From NCBI RefSeq assembly GCF_900182575.1, contig NZ_FXSZ01000002.1, positions 507,884 to 571,883 on the forward strand: a stretch of DNA of 64,000 nucleotides, read 5' to 3'. The notes under the pieces were generated by a model that was not told the DNA's origin, did not search any database, and saw only the letters and a list, made by a program, of their open reading frames with translations. Made by a program: the position numbers and the translations under genes. How positions within the stretch are numbered: position 1 is the stretch's first letter; every line of letters begins with the position of its first letter. Shown piece after piece: positions 53,196 through 62,961 of this stretch. The stretch is from Solitalea koreensis. Its GTDB lineage: Bacteria > Bacteroidota > Bacteroidia > Sphingobacteriales > Sphingobacteriaceae.

Positions 53196-54833
53196 CTAAA
53201 CCTGAATCACACCAACGCTAAACTGCTTTTCAATGGGCGCATGGTTAGCGGCTTCAATTCCTCTTGAAATTACTTTACGGGTTTCCAATGGATCAATAAT
53301 ACCGTCAACCCACAAATGGGCGGCAGCATAGTATGGAGTAGTCTGACTATCGTAGCGATCTGTAATTTCCTTCAATAACTCTGCTTCTTTCTCAGGCGTG
53401 ATTACTTCTCCCTTGGCTTTAAGTGAGGCTTCCTGAATTTGCAATAAGGTTTTAGCAGCTTGCGAGCCACCCATGACGGCGATTTTAGCTGTTGGCCAGG
53501 CAAAGATTAAACGCGGATCATAGGCTTTACCACACATGGCGTAATTTCCAGCTCCGTATGAATTTCCGATTACGATGGTGAATTTCGGAACTACTGAATT
53601 AGCCACCGCACTTACCATCTTAGCGCCATCTTTGATAATACCACCCTGCTCTGAACGAGATCCTACCATAAAACCAGTTACATCTTGCAGAAAAACCAAA
53701 GGAATCTTCTTTTGATTGCAGTTCATGATAAAACGAGCTGCTTTATCGGCCGAATCGGAATAGATTACTCCGCCAAATTGCATTTCACCTTTCTTCGATT
53801 TAACTACTTTACGTTGATTGGCTACAATACCAACCGCCCACCCGTCAATACGAGCCAAACCGCAAATTATGGATTGTCCATAAAGATCTTTATAGGGTTC
53901 AAATTCGGAATTATCAACCAGGCGGTCAATAATCTCCATCATGTCATAAGGTTTATCGCGGTTCTCGGGGAGAAGGCCATAAATCTCTTTTTCATCTTTT
54001 GCAGGTTGCGCAGATTGCTCCCGACTAAAGCCAGCTTTGGGACTTTCACCCAGTTTGCTCATGATATTTTTTATACGATCAAGGCAATCTTTATCGTCTT
54101 TGCACTTATAATCGGTAACGCCTGATATTTCACAATGAGTAGTGGCACCTCCTAATGTTTCATTATCAATATCTTCACCAATAGCCGATTTAACCAAATA
54201 TGAACCTGCCAAAAAAACAGAGCCTGTTCCTTCCACAATCATTGCTTCGTCACTCATAATAGGCAAATATGCCCCACCGGCTACGCATGATCCCATGATG
54301 GCCGAAATTTGAACAATACCCATCGACGACATGATGGCGTTATTTCTGAAAATGCGACCAAAATGCTCTTTATCAGGGAATATTTCATCCTGCATGGGGA
54401 GAAAAACGCCGGCACTATCAACTAAATAAATAATTGGAATTTTATTCTCCATCGCAATTTCTTGTGCACGGAGGTTTTTTTTGGCTGTTATAGGAAACCA
54501 CGCTCCTGCTTTCACAGTAGCATCATTGGCAACAATTACGCACAAACGCTCTGACACATAACCTAACCCTGTTATTACACCCGCCGATGGGCAACCGCCT
54601 TGTTCTTTATACATGCCGTCGGCCACAAAAGCTCCAATTTCCATGAAATCAGTTCCTTGATCAATAAGATAGTCAACGCGCTCACGAGCTAACATTTTAC
54701 CCTTCTCCTTTTGCTTTGCTGCAGCTTTTTCTCCCCCTCCGGCATATATTACTCTTAACCGACGCTTAAACGTATCAACCAACTGTTTATTTATATCTTC
54801 ATTACGATTGAATTCCAAAGAGTTGTCAGGCAT
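53196..54833 (-). CDS. Acyl-CoA carboxylase, carboxyltransferase beta subunit
   Basis: A 545-residue protein with two crotonase-like carboxyltransferase halves. Visible motifs: IIYLVDSAGVFLPMQDEIFP, MGSCVAGGAYLPIMSDEAMI, and, in the second half, IPLVFLQDVTGFMVG followed by VVPKFTIVIGNSYGAGNYAM. It moves carboxyl from biotin to an acyl-CoA. The sequence is nearest the methylcrotonyl/propionyl-CoA type with the GTGSVFLAG segment, but the substrate cannot be fixed without the biotinylated subunit, which is not in the window. The start is taken at 54833; 54842 is an alternative. Confidence 0.9.
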   Translation of the reverse strand: MPDNSLEFNRNEDINKQLVDTFKRRLRVIYAGGGEKAAAKQKEKGKMLARERVDYLIDQGTDFMEIGAFVADGMYKEQGGCPSAGVITGLGYVSERLCVIVANDATVKAGAWFPITAKKNLRAQEIAMENKIPIIYLVDSAGVFLPMQDEIFPDKEHFGRIFRNNAIMSSMGIVQISAIMGSCVAGGAYLPIMSDEAMIVEGTGSVFLAGSYLVKSAIGEDIDNETLGGATTHCEISGVTDYKCKDDKDCLDRIKNIMSKLGESPKAGFSREQSAQPAKDEKEIYGLLPENRDKPYDMMEIIDRLVDNSEFEPYKDLYGQSIICGLARIDGWAVGIVANQRKVVKSKKGEMQFGGVIYSDSADKAARFIMNCNQKKIPLVFLQDVTGFMVGSRSEQGGIIKDGAKMVSAVANSVVPKFTIVIGNSYGAGNYAMCGKAYDPRLIFAWPTAKIAVMGGSQAAKTLLQIQEASLKAKGEVITPEKEAELLKEITDRYDSQTTPYYAAAHLWVDGIIDPLETRKVISRGIEAANHAPIEKQFSVGVIQV

Positions 54834-55018
54834 AAATTCCAAAATTGAATGGTGACAATAAAAATATGATTTTTAACCAAAGCCATTAAGACAATGTGTT
54901 AATTTATTGTATATTTTATTTCCTATTAAAAAAACTAAAACAAACTATTAGATTTTATAAAAAATATCACATCTTTAACCCGTCTACTTTACCTCCTTTC
55001 TACCAAACCTAATTACCA

Positions 55019-56452
55019 ATGACAAAAAGCATTCTTGATAAATTCAAGCAACGTAATGTACTTATTCCTCTAATCATTATTATTCTCTCCTCATCCTCGT
55101 TGATTTTTATCAATTACTTTACCATTAAAATTTTATCAGCAGCCAGAGCATATGTTAATGGGGAATCTCATTATTCAAAAGGACAAAAAGATGCCTCCCG
55201 CTACCTAATCACCTATATGTATACTGGGGATGAAAATCAATGGAATCGCTTTAACGAGGAATTAAATGTACCTAAAGCAGATGGAATGGCCCGATTGGCG
55301 CTCATTTCTAATGGAAATACAGATACTATAAAAAGTGGATTAAGAACCGGCAGAAATGCGGAAAGTGACTTGAATGACATGATTTGGCTATTTAAAAACT
55401 TTCATTCGGTTTCATTTTTAGCAGATGCTATAAATCAATGGGAAAAAGGTGATCATTTAATTAATAAACTCTCACTGATTGCCCTAAAGGCTCATCAAAA
55501 AATATCAGTTCAAAACTTTACAATAAATGAAAGAGCGTTGGTCTTACGAGAAATTAATCGGATTACCGATGAACTAACCATTCTGGAACAAAATTTTTCT
55601 GATGCACTCGGAAAAGGAACCAGAGCAATTAAAGAGTATCTTCTTTTTACAAATATCTTTTTAATACTACTAATTATAGGGAGCGTTGGTTTTTATTATT
55701 CAATTATGATTAATCGACTAATGCAATCAAAACAAGAAATCGAGGAGAACAACAAAAACCTTTTAATTGTCAATCAGGAGCTTGACAGGTTTGTGTACAG
55801 TGCATCCCATGATTTAAGATCACCCATTACTTCATTAAAAGGATTAATTAAAGTGGTAAAGCTCGAGGATAATCTTGATAAGATCAGAAATTATTTAAAC
55901 CTGATGACACAAAGCCTTAATAAACAAGATCAATTCATTAGCGATATTATCGATTATTCAAGAAACAAACGAAAAGAAATCAATATTGAACAGGTTAAGC
56001 TAAGCGAGATTATTGATGAATCCATTGCTCAACATCAATATCTGAATGGTGCTGATGAAATTACGATTAAAAAAGACTTTCAGGTTGACGAAATATATAC
56101 CGACACGGTACGCTTTAAAATTATTTTAAATAATTTATTATCAAACGCCATTAAATATTCGGATCAAACCAAAGAAAAAAAACACATTCACATTAAAACC
56201 TATAATTGGGGTGATTCTCATAAAATAGAAATTGCCGATAACGGACTTGGCATAAAAAAAGAATATCAAACCAGCATTTTCGAAATGTTTTTTGTGACTA
56301 ATAACGACAAAAACGGTTCCGGGCTCGGACTTTATATCGCTAAAGAGGCTGTTGAAAATCTTAAAGGAGAAATAACGGTAGAATCTGAGAAAAACATTGG
56401 AAGTACATTTACAATAACGTTACCTCACAATTATCAATATACCGGTAATTGA
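55019..56452 (+). CDS. Sensor histidine kinase (HisKA type)
   Basis: A 477-residue membrane kinase. TM1 is at about 15-37 (VLIPLIIIILSSSSLIFI). A helical extracytoplasmic sensor of about 170 residues comes next, then TM2 near 213-233. HisKA has the phospho-histidine in FVYSASHDLRSPITS, and the HATPase_c has EIADNGLGIKKEYQ and NGSGLGLYIAKEAVEN. The extracytoplasmic part has the helical look of four-helix-bundle sensors. No response regulator is adjacent, so it is an orphan kinase. It is convergent with the DUF255 gene. Confidence 0.92.
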   Translation: MTKSILDKFKQRNVLIPLIIIILSSSSLIFINYFTIKILSAARAYVNGESHYSKGQKDASRYLITYMYTGDENQWNRFNEELNVPKADGMARLALISNGNTDTIKSGLRTGRNAESDLNDMIWLFKNFHSVSFLADAINQWEKGDHLINKLSLIALKAHQKISVQNFTINERALVLREINRITDELTILEQNFSDALGKGTRAIKEYLLFTNIFLILLIIGSVGFYYSIMINRLMQSKQEIEENNKNLLIVNQELDRFVYSASHDLRSPITSLKGLIKVVKLEDNLDKIRNYLNLMTQSLNKQDQFISDIIDYSRNKRKEINIEQVKLSEIIDESIAQHQYLNGADEITIKKDFQVDEIYTDTVRFKIILNNLLSNAIKYSDQTKEKKHIHIKTYNWGDSHKIEIADNGLGIKKEYQTSIFEMFFVTNNDKNGSGLGLYIAKEAVENLKGEITVESEKNIGSTFTITLPHNYQYTGN

Positions 56453-56478
56453 TCAGATTGTTATCCGATCAATTACCG
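56443..56478. terminator. Inverted repeat between convergent genes
   Basis: CGGTAATTGATC/GATCAATTACCG is a perfect 12-bp stem with a 12-nt loop. It overlaps the kinase stop and has no strong T-run. Possibly a terminator shared by both strands. Confidence 0.5.
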
Positions 56479-56486
56479 TATACAAA

Positions 56487-58496
56487 TTATAAATTCATTT
56501 GTACCGCTGCATCACCTACCTCAGTTACCGGCATTTTACAAGTACGATTAACACAAACGTATATTTTAGTGTGTGAAGTAAATTTACTCTCCAACAACGG
56601 AAGTGTTCCTGTTTTTCCGCCAAGCACTACTTTATTAGGGGTGTAATAATTATCCAATTCCTGCCTTTTTTCAATCGCTGCTTTTCCTGTAATAGCAACT
56701 TCATATGGAGCGAACACCTGATCAAGCATTAATAATGCCCAGTTTGAGTAACCCGAAGCATAGCCTTTGATAAGGTCCTTCACATTATTAAGCATTTGTA
56801 AGGAAATTTCAGTATAGCTCTGCTCATAAAACAGCATTCCTAATTTGAAAAGATTGCGCGCCATTGTTGAATTGGAAGCAGGAATTACATTATCCATGAT
56901 TTCCGTTTTGCGCGTTATTAATTGCTCATCCAAATTTGAAGTGTAAAAGAACATTTTACTTTTCTTATCATAAAAATGCCCGATGCAATATTCGGTCAAT
57001 GCGCGTGCTTCCTTTAACCATTTTTCATCAAACGTAGCCTGATAAAGTTCAATAAAAGCTTCAATCACAAAAACATAATCATCCAAAAAACCACTTATGG
57101 TCGCTTTGCCGTTTTTATAATTTCTAAACAGTTTATTGTCCTTGGTTTTAATCTTCGAAATAATGAAATCAGCATTGTTAAGTGCTGCATCCAGGTATTC
57201 CTGATTATTAAATACCCTATATGCATCAACATAAGCTTTTAACATCATTCCATTCCAGGAAGTAAGAATTTTATCATCCAATCCCGGTCGGATACGGTAT
57301 TCTCGCACCTTCATCAGTTTCAGTTTACAACGCTCAATGGTCTCGACGAGTGTTTCTTCAGTAATACCCAGCTTAAAGGCTAACTCCTCATCTTCAACTT
57401 TTCGATGCAGGATATTCCATTCTTCCCAATTGCCCTGTTCAGTGCAATTATAATACATACTGAACAATTCCTCATCTTCTCCTAAAATCCCTTTTAATTC
57501 ATCTTTCGTCCAGCAATAAAACTTACCTTCTACGCCCTCACTGTCCGCATCCAATGCCGAATAAAAACCGCCCTCGATAGAAGTCATTTCACGTTTGGTA
57601 TATTCCAAAGTCTCCTCCACTATTTTTTTATACAAAGGAGAATGGCACCATTGAAAAGCTTCGGCATATAAACTCACCAATTGCGAATTATCATACAGCA
57701 TCTTTTCAAAATGAGGAACCAACCAATTGGCATCCACTGAATAGCGGGCAAAACCACCGCCCAGTTGATCATAAATTCCTCCAAATGCCATTTTATCAAG
57801 TGTTAACCGCGTGATTACCATGGCTGCATCATCTTTCATATGATGTGCGTAACGCATAAGAAACAAGAAATTGTTAGGAAGCGGGAATTTAGGAGCACGA
57901 TTATGCCCCCCTTCATTAAAATCCCAAAGACGCTGCCAAGGCGCTACAATTGCTTTTAAATCTTCTTTGGTATAGCTGGCAGGTTGCGTATTTAATACCG
58001 TTAAATCCGACTGACGTATACCTTCATGCAGTCGTTTTGCATACTCTTCAGCTTCATCAGGTTTATTTTTATAGTAATCAGCCAGATTGACAAGCAGATT
58101 CATCCAATCCGATTTGCGAAAATAAGTACCTCCGTAAATAGGGCGCTGATCAGGCAAGGCGAAACAATTCAATGGCCAACCGCCGCTGCCTGTCATCAAT
58201 TGAACCGCATTCATATAAATTTGATCAATATCAGGACGTTCTTCACGATCAACTTTAATGCAAACAAACAGTTCGTTCATCAATTTGGCTACCTCTTCAC
58301 TTTCAAAGCTTTCACGCTCCATAACATGACACCAATGACAGGCAGAATATCCGATACTTACCAAAATAAGTTTATTTTCAGCTTTAGCTTTTGTTAGCGC
58401 TTCTTCTCCCCAAGGATACCAATTAACAGGATTATGGGCGTGTTGCAGTAAATAGGGCGAACTTTCGTTAGCGAGGGCGTTAATGTGTTTGTGCAT
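56487..58496 (-). CDS. DUF255 thioredoxin-fold / six-hairpin protein (YyaL/SSP411 type)
   Basis: A 669-residue cytoplasmic protein. The N-terminal thioredoxin-like domain has the conserved SSPYLLQHAHNPVNWYPWG start and the CxxC of SACHWCHVMERESF near 52. The larger rest is an (alpha/alpha)6 barrel similar to N-acylglucosamine epimerases and cellulases (FALPDQRPIYGGTYFRKSDW, GGGFARYSVDANWLVPHFEK, ILTSWNGMMLKAYVDA). The family is widespread and known as spermatogenesis-associated protein 20 in animals; its activity is unsettled. The start MHKHINALANESS at 58496 is used. Confidence 0.92.
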   Translation of the reverse strand: MHKHINALANESSPYLLQHAHNPVNWYPWGEEALTKAKAENKLILVSIGYSACHWCHVMERESFESEEVAKLMNELFVCIKVDREERPDIDQIYMNAVQLMTGSGGWPLNCFALPDQRPIYGGTYFRKSDWMNLLVNLADYYKNKPDEAEEYAKRLHEGIRQSDLTVLNTQPASYTKEDLKAIVAPWQRLWDFNEGGHNRAPKFPLPNNFLFLMRYAHHMKDDAAMVITRLTLDKMAFGGIYDQLGGGFARYSVDANWLVPHFEKMLYDNSQLVSLYAEAFQWCHSPLYKKIVEETLEYTKREMTSIEGGFYSALDADSEGVEGKFYCWTKDELKGILGEDEELFSMYYNCTEQGNWEEWNILHRKVEDEELAFKLGITEETLVETIERCKLKLMKVREYRIRPGLDDKILTSWNGMMLKAYVDAYRVFNNQEYLDAALNNADFIISKIKTKDNKLFRNYKNGKATISGFLDDYVFVIEAFIELYQATFDEKWLKEARALTEYCIGHFYDKKSKMFFYTSNLDEQLITRKTEIMDNVIPASNSTMARNLFKLGMLFYEQSYTEISLQMLNNVKDLIKGYASGYSNWALLMLDQVFAPYEVAITGKAAIEKRQELDNYYTPNKVVLGGKTGTLPLLESKFTSHTKIYVCVNRTCKMPVTEVGDAAVQMNL

Positions 58497-58715
58497 GAAC
58501 AAAGGTAATAGATGGAACGTAAGAATTGTGGATTAAGATTTCATTCTATGGATTGGGAATTAATAAATAGAGTTTGTCTCCAAAACTTTAAACAGCCTCT
58601 TTTCACTTTCTTAAAATATACAGCAACTCCTTGCTAAATAAACGGACAATAAAATAAGGAATAACAATATTATCAATCCTTAATTTATTTACTATGTCAA
58701 TTCCTAAGAAAAAAA

Positions 58716-59561
58716 TTATCTGCTTATAAAATACAATATTAAAGGGAATCCGAACATTGCTGACCCAACAGTTAATAATAGCATGATGTTTACTTCCCAA
58801 TCAAAACCCAAGCTTCTTATAACCGGCTCAGGGATCTTATTTTTTGCAATTCTTGCTATAAGAATAGAGCCTACAACGGAAATTCCTTCTGCTATGGCGG
58901 CTGAATTAAATTTATTATTATTTATTGCAAAGAAAATGTAATAAATAATAACACCAACTAATGGAAAGGAAGCAGCAATTTTATAATATTTTGCTATTAA
59001 TTCCTTGGCATCAGATTGTACCTTTTCTATATTAATTAAATCGTCCTTAGCTTCTAAAAAATTTAATTTAAAAGCCCTTTCAAAATCTTTTTTTGCAGCT
59101 CTAATTTCTCCATATTGTTTATATAAATCACCTCTGCACCAATAAATCCATCCATTATTTGAATCAATCTTAATGGCTTTTTCTATTTCCTCTAAAGCAC
59201 CGAATAAATCACCATTATTTAATTTCTTTGCAGCCCAATCCATATAATTATCGACATCAGGAGAATTATTAGTTTTAGCTTGCTTAACTGAAGATTTTGC
59301 GGTATCAGATTGTTCTGAATTTGTAGAACATTTCTCTTCATTATTTGAAATATACCCATGAAATAAATCATGTATTTTTCTCTCTTCAGCATCAATTAAC
59401 ACATCATAAGCTTCTTTAATTTCTACAAACTTGGCTCTAAAAAAGTCATCGCCATTATGTTTGTCAGGATGAAATGCCTTGGCGTGATTCTTATAAGCTT
59501 TTTTAATTTCTTCCATTGTACAATTAGATTCAAGACTTAATGTTTGGTAATAATTCCTCAT
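58716..59561 (-). CDS. J-domain protein with TPR-like repeats and membrane segments
   Basis: A 281-residue protein. Residues 1-65 are a J domain (MRNYYQTLSLESN, with HPD at 31-33 in AFHPDKHNGDDFF). A linker leads to a tetratricopeptide-like region at about 100-170 (NNGDLFGALEEIEKAIKIDS and YKQYGEIRAAKKDFERAFKL). Three hydrophobic segments follow at about 193-212, 222-240 and 254-275. It should recruit a DnaK-type Hsp70 to the membrane. It is the last of a same-strand group of four small genes that includes a second J-domain protein. Specific clients are unknown. Confidence 0.85.
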   Translation of the reverse strand: MRNYYQTLSLESNCTMEEIKKAYKNHAKAFHPDKHNGDDFFRAKFVEIKEAYDVLIDAEERKIHDLFHGYISNNEEKCSTNSEQSDTAKSSVKQAKTNNSPDVDNYMDWAAKKLNNGDLFGALEEIEKAIKIDSNNGWIYWCRGDLYKQYGEIRAAKKDFERAFKLNFLEAKDDLINIEKVQSDAKELIAKYYKIAASFPLVGVIIYYIFFAINNNKFNSAAIAEGISVVGSILIARIAKNKIPEPVIRSLGFDWEVNIMLLLTVGSAMFGFPLILYFISR

Positions 59562-59564
59562 ATT

Positions 59565-60164
59565 TTATTCTTTTATAATAATTGCTAAAATGCCACCTGC
59601 TTTCTCAAAATCTTTATAAGTTTTATATTTATTCAATTCTCCCAAATCAATTTGGCCAAATGGGAAAACTACCTCGGAAGAATTTCCATATTTATCCTTT
59701 TCTATTGTATGTCGATATATTGGGAATTGGCCATTTTTATCTTTAAGATTACTCCAAACATCTTTATTCACTTCTCTAATATTTGTATTAACCTCATTAA
59801 TTCCAGTCATACCAACTGTATAATAAACATTATAAATATGTAATGCATTATTTTTAAATTCTACATGAGGTTTTTTAGAATTTATAGAAAAAGAAAAGTT
59901 AATATCAGAAAAACTACCGGACGGAAAACTTTTAATAATAAAGACCACAATTATTATTGCGAGAATAGCAGCCAGGTACTTATAAAGTGCTTGTTTTTTC
60001 CTTCTATTTACTTCTTCCATATTTGCATTTGGAGTTAATTTTTTAATTTTCCCTTCATTAACATAAAGACCGCAATCGCAATAAGGGCATTTTATTTTGC
60101 CTTCGCCATGAGCAGGAATTCGCAATTTTTTTAAGCAATTCCAACAAACTATAAGTGTTTTCAA
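59565..60164 (-). CDS. Zinc-ribbon membrane protein between two J-domain genes
   Basis: I do not recognise this 199-residue protein's family. The N-terminus has a zinc ribbon, VCWNCLKKLRIPAHGEGKIK followed by CPYCD (two CxxC pairs). A single transmembrane span lies at about 65-85 (LAAILAIIIVVFIIK). A soluble extracytoplasmic or cytoplasmic domain of about 110 residues follows. No ATG precedes the ribbon, so a TTG at 60164 is proposed; reading further upstream would overlap the J-domain gene at 60182. It starts 17 nt after that gene's stop and ends 3 nt before the next gene. Confidence 0.65.
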   Translation of the reverse strand: MKTLIVCWNCLKKLRIPAHGEGKIKCPYCDCGLYVNEGKIKKLTPNANMEEVNRRKKQALYKYLAAILAIIIVVFIIKSFPSGSFSDINFSFSINSKKPHVEFKNNALHIYNVYYTVGMTGINEVNTNIREVNKDVWSNLKDKNGQFPIYRHTIEKDKYGNSSEVVFPFGQIDLGELNKYKTYKDFEKAGGILAIIIKE

Positions 60165-60181
60165 TATAATTGATGTTTGTT

Positions 60182-60730
60182 TTAATCCTGAAAATGATAC
60201 CAAATCATAGCAATACTTCCTCCCAAAATCAATGGCCACATATTAGATAAATTGGCATATAAAAAATCGATTGTTGTGTTCGAGCTAGTCCAGATATAAC
60301 CTAAAAAATATGCAAATCCATGTACTGTAACCCAACCTATAATAAAGAAAATTGGATACCCCAAAAAATCTGAAATTGGATTTTGATGAACTACAGTATT
60401 TTGTTGTGTGGAATTATTGGATGCTTGATGAGTGTTGCTTGCTTGCTTTGCATCCTCTTGATTCTTATTATTACTAGTTGAAGTACCTTTATTCTGATAA
60501 ATATTTTCGGTATGATTTTCAGATCTATTAAACTGTGTATATTTTTCACGATTAGTGGAGTTTGATAAAAACTCATATGCCTCTAAAATCTCTTTAAATC
60601 GTTCTTCAAAAAACTTATCCCCATTATGTTTATCCGGATGAAACTTCGTTGCATAAAATCTATATGCTTTTTTTATCTCTTCGTTTGTAGCTTCGGGGCT
60701 TAATCCTAAAATTTGGTAGTAGTTTTTCAT
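60182..60730 (-). CDS. Small J-domain membrane protein
   Basis: A 182-residue protein. The J domain covers residues 1-65 with HPD at 31-33 (KFHPDKHNGDKFFEERF). An Asn/Gln-rich linker of about 40 residues follows (TSTSNNKNQEDAKQASNTHQ). Two hydrophobic segments at about 122-140 and 155-178 end the protein. Its J domain closely resembles that of the gene at 58716 (KKAY..(H/Y)A.(A/K)FHPDKHNGD.FF), so the pair are paralogues from local duplication. It follows the gene at 60760 by 29 nt. Confidence 0.85.
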   Translation of the reverse strand: MKNYYQILGLSPEATNEEIKKAYRFYATKFHPDKHNGDKFFEERFKEILEAYEFLSNSTNREKYTQFNRSENHTENIYQNKGTSTSNNKNQEDAKQASNTHQASNNSTQQNTVVHQNPISDFLGYPIFFIIGWVTVHGFAYFLGYIWTSSNTTIDFLYANLSNMWPLILGGSIAMIWYHFQD

Positions 60731-60759
60731 AGTATTTTTATTATCAGACGTTTTTTTCC

Positions 60760-61167
60760 TCAGACGTTAAAAAATGTGGAAATTATTTCCATTAAGACGC
60801 CTAATGTAATGTAAGAACCGATGCCATATGCACTCCAGAGTAATATTTCTTTTGATTTTCTTTTATAGCCTTCTTTGCTTAGACTGAAGGCAAACAATAG
60901 ATAAATCAATATTGCAGGAAAAATAAAAACAACAGCTCTCCAGTGGGGCTCCAAGCGCTCATTTGATTTTTTAAGTATTGAATCAACATGATTTGTAAGT
61001 CTGATTTCTTCCAGGTCGATATTTGGCAGTTGTATATTTCTCACTTCAATTTCATTTTCGGCAGCTTGTACAGCTTCTAATTGATAGTCAAAACGAAGGT
61101 CAGTTACAATTTTAAGTAGCTCTTCGTCTGTACGTTTTTGCATGATCTTAGAGAAGTCATTTGTCAT
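60760..61167 (-). CDS. Small membrane protein with charged N-terminus
   Basis: A 135-residue protein. The first 75 residues are helical and charged, with the TDEELLKIVTDLRFDYQLEA and VQAAENEIEVRN pattern of short Bacteroidota proteins that cap TPR-like helices. Two hydrophobic segments follow at about 80-97 and 108-130. I do not know a function. It is the first gene of the same-strand J-domain cluster, so a link to membrane protein folding is possible but unproven. Confidence 0.7.
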   Translation of the reverse strand: MTNDFSKIMQKRTDEELLKIVTDLRFDYQLEAVQAAENEIEVRNIQLPNIDLEEIRLTNHVDSILKKSNERLEPHWRAVVFIFPAILIYLLFAFSLSKEGYKRKSKEILLWSAYGIGSYITLGVLMEIISTFFNV

Positions 61168-61344
61168 AGATAATATGTTTTAGGTTGCAACTAACTAACG
61201 ATATTTCTACGTCGTTTTTGCCGCAAACTCTAAATTAGAAGCAAATTAATTAAAGTCAAATCCTTTACATTAATTTAAATTCAAATAGATGAATTACAAC
61301 GAAATAAAAATTATTGCCTCTAATGAAATTTTATTGTAAGGTAG

Positions 61345-61515
61345 GTGTATTTTCTTCTTTTAAGAATTTACCGCTTTTACCTTCTTAATCTTAATCAAAT
61401 AACCCGAATTGACCCCTATGAAAAAGACACGCATCTTGCGGTACTAAAATCAGGCATTCAGATTCCAGTTAGTAAATCCGGTTATTTAAAATTGAAAGAC
61501 TCATTAGGAATATAG
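61345..61515 (+). pseudogene. Remnant of a LytTR DNA-binding domain
   Basis: The plus strand reads FYLLNLNQITRIDPYEKDTH then LAVLKSGIQIPVSKSGYLKL then KDSLGI and a stop (61513-61515). This is the C-terminal half of a LytTR domain (R-hh-L-N-L-x-x-I-x-R-I-D-P-Y-E ... I-P-V-S-x-x-x-h-x-x-h-K). There is no start codon and no receiver domain. It is a deleted gene, on the opposite strand to its neighbours and not the same as the intact LytTR gene at 49206. Confidence 0.85.
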
Positions 61516-61560
61516 TGAATAGCCCTGAATCAGATCAGGAATAAAATGATCCCATAAAAA

Positions 61561-61590
61561 AATGCCGGGTTTTATGCCCGGCATTCATAT
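61561..61590 (-). terminator. Terminator of ald
   Basis: AATGCCGGG/CCCGGCATT stem with a 7-nt loop. On the complement strand it is followed by a T7 run (61553-61560). Confidence 0.88.
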
Positions 61591-61618
61591 AAGAAAAACT
61601 AAACTAAAAACTTTCAAA

Positions 61619-62731
61619 TTATAAATGATTTTCAACAGGACTATATGACATGTTGAAAGCATCAGCAACTGATTTGTAAACAATTTGACCGTTAATAACG
61701 TTCAAACCTTTACGTAATTCTTCGTCTTCACGACAAGCATCTCCCCAACCTTTATTAGCTAATTTCACTACGTAAGGTAAAGTAGCATTCGTTAAAGCAA
61801 GTGTTGAAGTGTAAGGAACTGCACCTGGCATGTTAGCCACACAGTAATGAATTACGCCATCAATAACGAATGTTGGATTTTCGTGAGTGGTTGGTTTACA
61901 AGTTTCAATACAACCACCTTGATCAACAGCAACGTCAACCAAAACAGCGCCAGGTTTTAAATCTTTCAACATTTCACGAGTGATCAAGGCTGGAGCTTTT
62001 GCGCCTGGGATCAATACAGCACCGATAATTAAATCAGCGTTTTTTGCTGCTTCGCGAATATTGTATGTAGTCGACATAACGGTTTTAACGTTAGCCGGTA
62101 AAATATCTGACAAATAACGTAAGCGTGGTAAGCTGATATCCATGATAGTTACATCGGCACCTAAACCAGCCGCCATTTTAGCCGCTTCAGTACCAACAAT
62201 ACCACCACCAAGAACCAATACTTTAGCCGGATTAACACCCGCAACACCACCTAATAAAATTCCGCGTCCACCCAGAGGTTTCTCTAAATAGTTAGCACCT
62301 TTTTGAATCGCCATACGTCCTGCTACTTCACTCATTGGAACTAACAATGGTAATGAACGATCTTTCTTCTCAACGGTTTCGTATGCTAAACAAATGGCTT
62401 TGCTAGCAACCATTGCCTCGGTTAATGGCTTGTGAGAAGCAAAGTGGAAATATGTAAATAACAATTGATTAGGTTTAACCAATTTGTATTCTGATTCGAT
62501 AGGTTCTTTAACCTTTACAATCATTTCAGCAATGTTATATACTTCTTCAATAGTAGGAAGAATAGTACCACCGGCACTTGTATATTCAGCATCAGTGAAA
62601 CCGCTACCTTCACCAGCAGTTGCCTGCACGTAAACGGTATGACCATGTTTAACCAACTCAGCAACTCCACCAGGAGTTAAAGCTACACGGTTTTCATTGT
62701 TTTTAATTTCTTTTGGTAAGCCGACGATCAT
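61619..62731 (-). CDS. ald: Alanine dehydrogenase
   Basis: A 370-residue NAD-dependent enzyme converting L-alanine to pyruvate and ammonia. N-terminal family start MIVGLPKEIKNNENRVALTP, catalytic-domain KAICLAYETVEKKDRSLPLL, and NAD fold VLVLGGGIVGTEAAKMAAGL at about 168-187. The later VDVAVDQGGCIETCKPTTH is typical. Length matches the family. Alanine handling here is separate from the murF-alr racemase at the other end of the window. Confidence 0.97.
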   Translation of the reverse strand: MIVGLPKEIKNNENRVALTPGGVAELVKHGHTVYVQATAGEGSGFTDAEYTSAGGTILPTIEEVYNIAEMIVKVKEPIESEYKLVKPNQLLFTYFHFASHKPLTEAMVASKAICLAYETVEKKDRSLPLLVPMSEVAGRMAIQKGANYLEKPLGGRGILLGGVAGVNPAKVLVLGGGIVGTEAAKMAAGLGADVTIMDISLPRLRYLSDILPANVKTVMSTTYNIREAAKNADLIIGAVLIPGAKAPALITREMLKDLKPGAVLVDVAVDQGGCIETCKPTTHENPTFVIDGVIHYCVANMPGAVPYTSTLALTNATLPYVVKLANKGWGDACREDEELRKGLNVINGQIVYKSVADAFNMSYSPVENHL

Positions 62732-62961
62732 TTTTTGATAAGATTTATTGGCCGTAAAGTTGATTAATTTTTATCGTCAAACTCAAATAAAAAAAAACAA
62801 AACACTATCATTTTGAATGACTTAACACACTTAAAATGTTATTCTGAAAATAGGTCTTAATAGGAAATTTATATTGGCTAAACATAAAATGAACAGTTCT
62901 GTCAAATGAAGTATTTTTGGTAAAAAGGGCAACATGGGTTTACCTTAATATAGAATTGACA

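Noticed and set aside
58603..58800. Short reverse frame after the DUF255 gene
   Set aside because: It overlaps the end of the J-domain gene in another frame and has no recognisable domain or start context.
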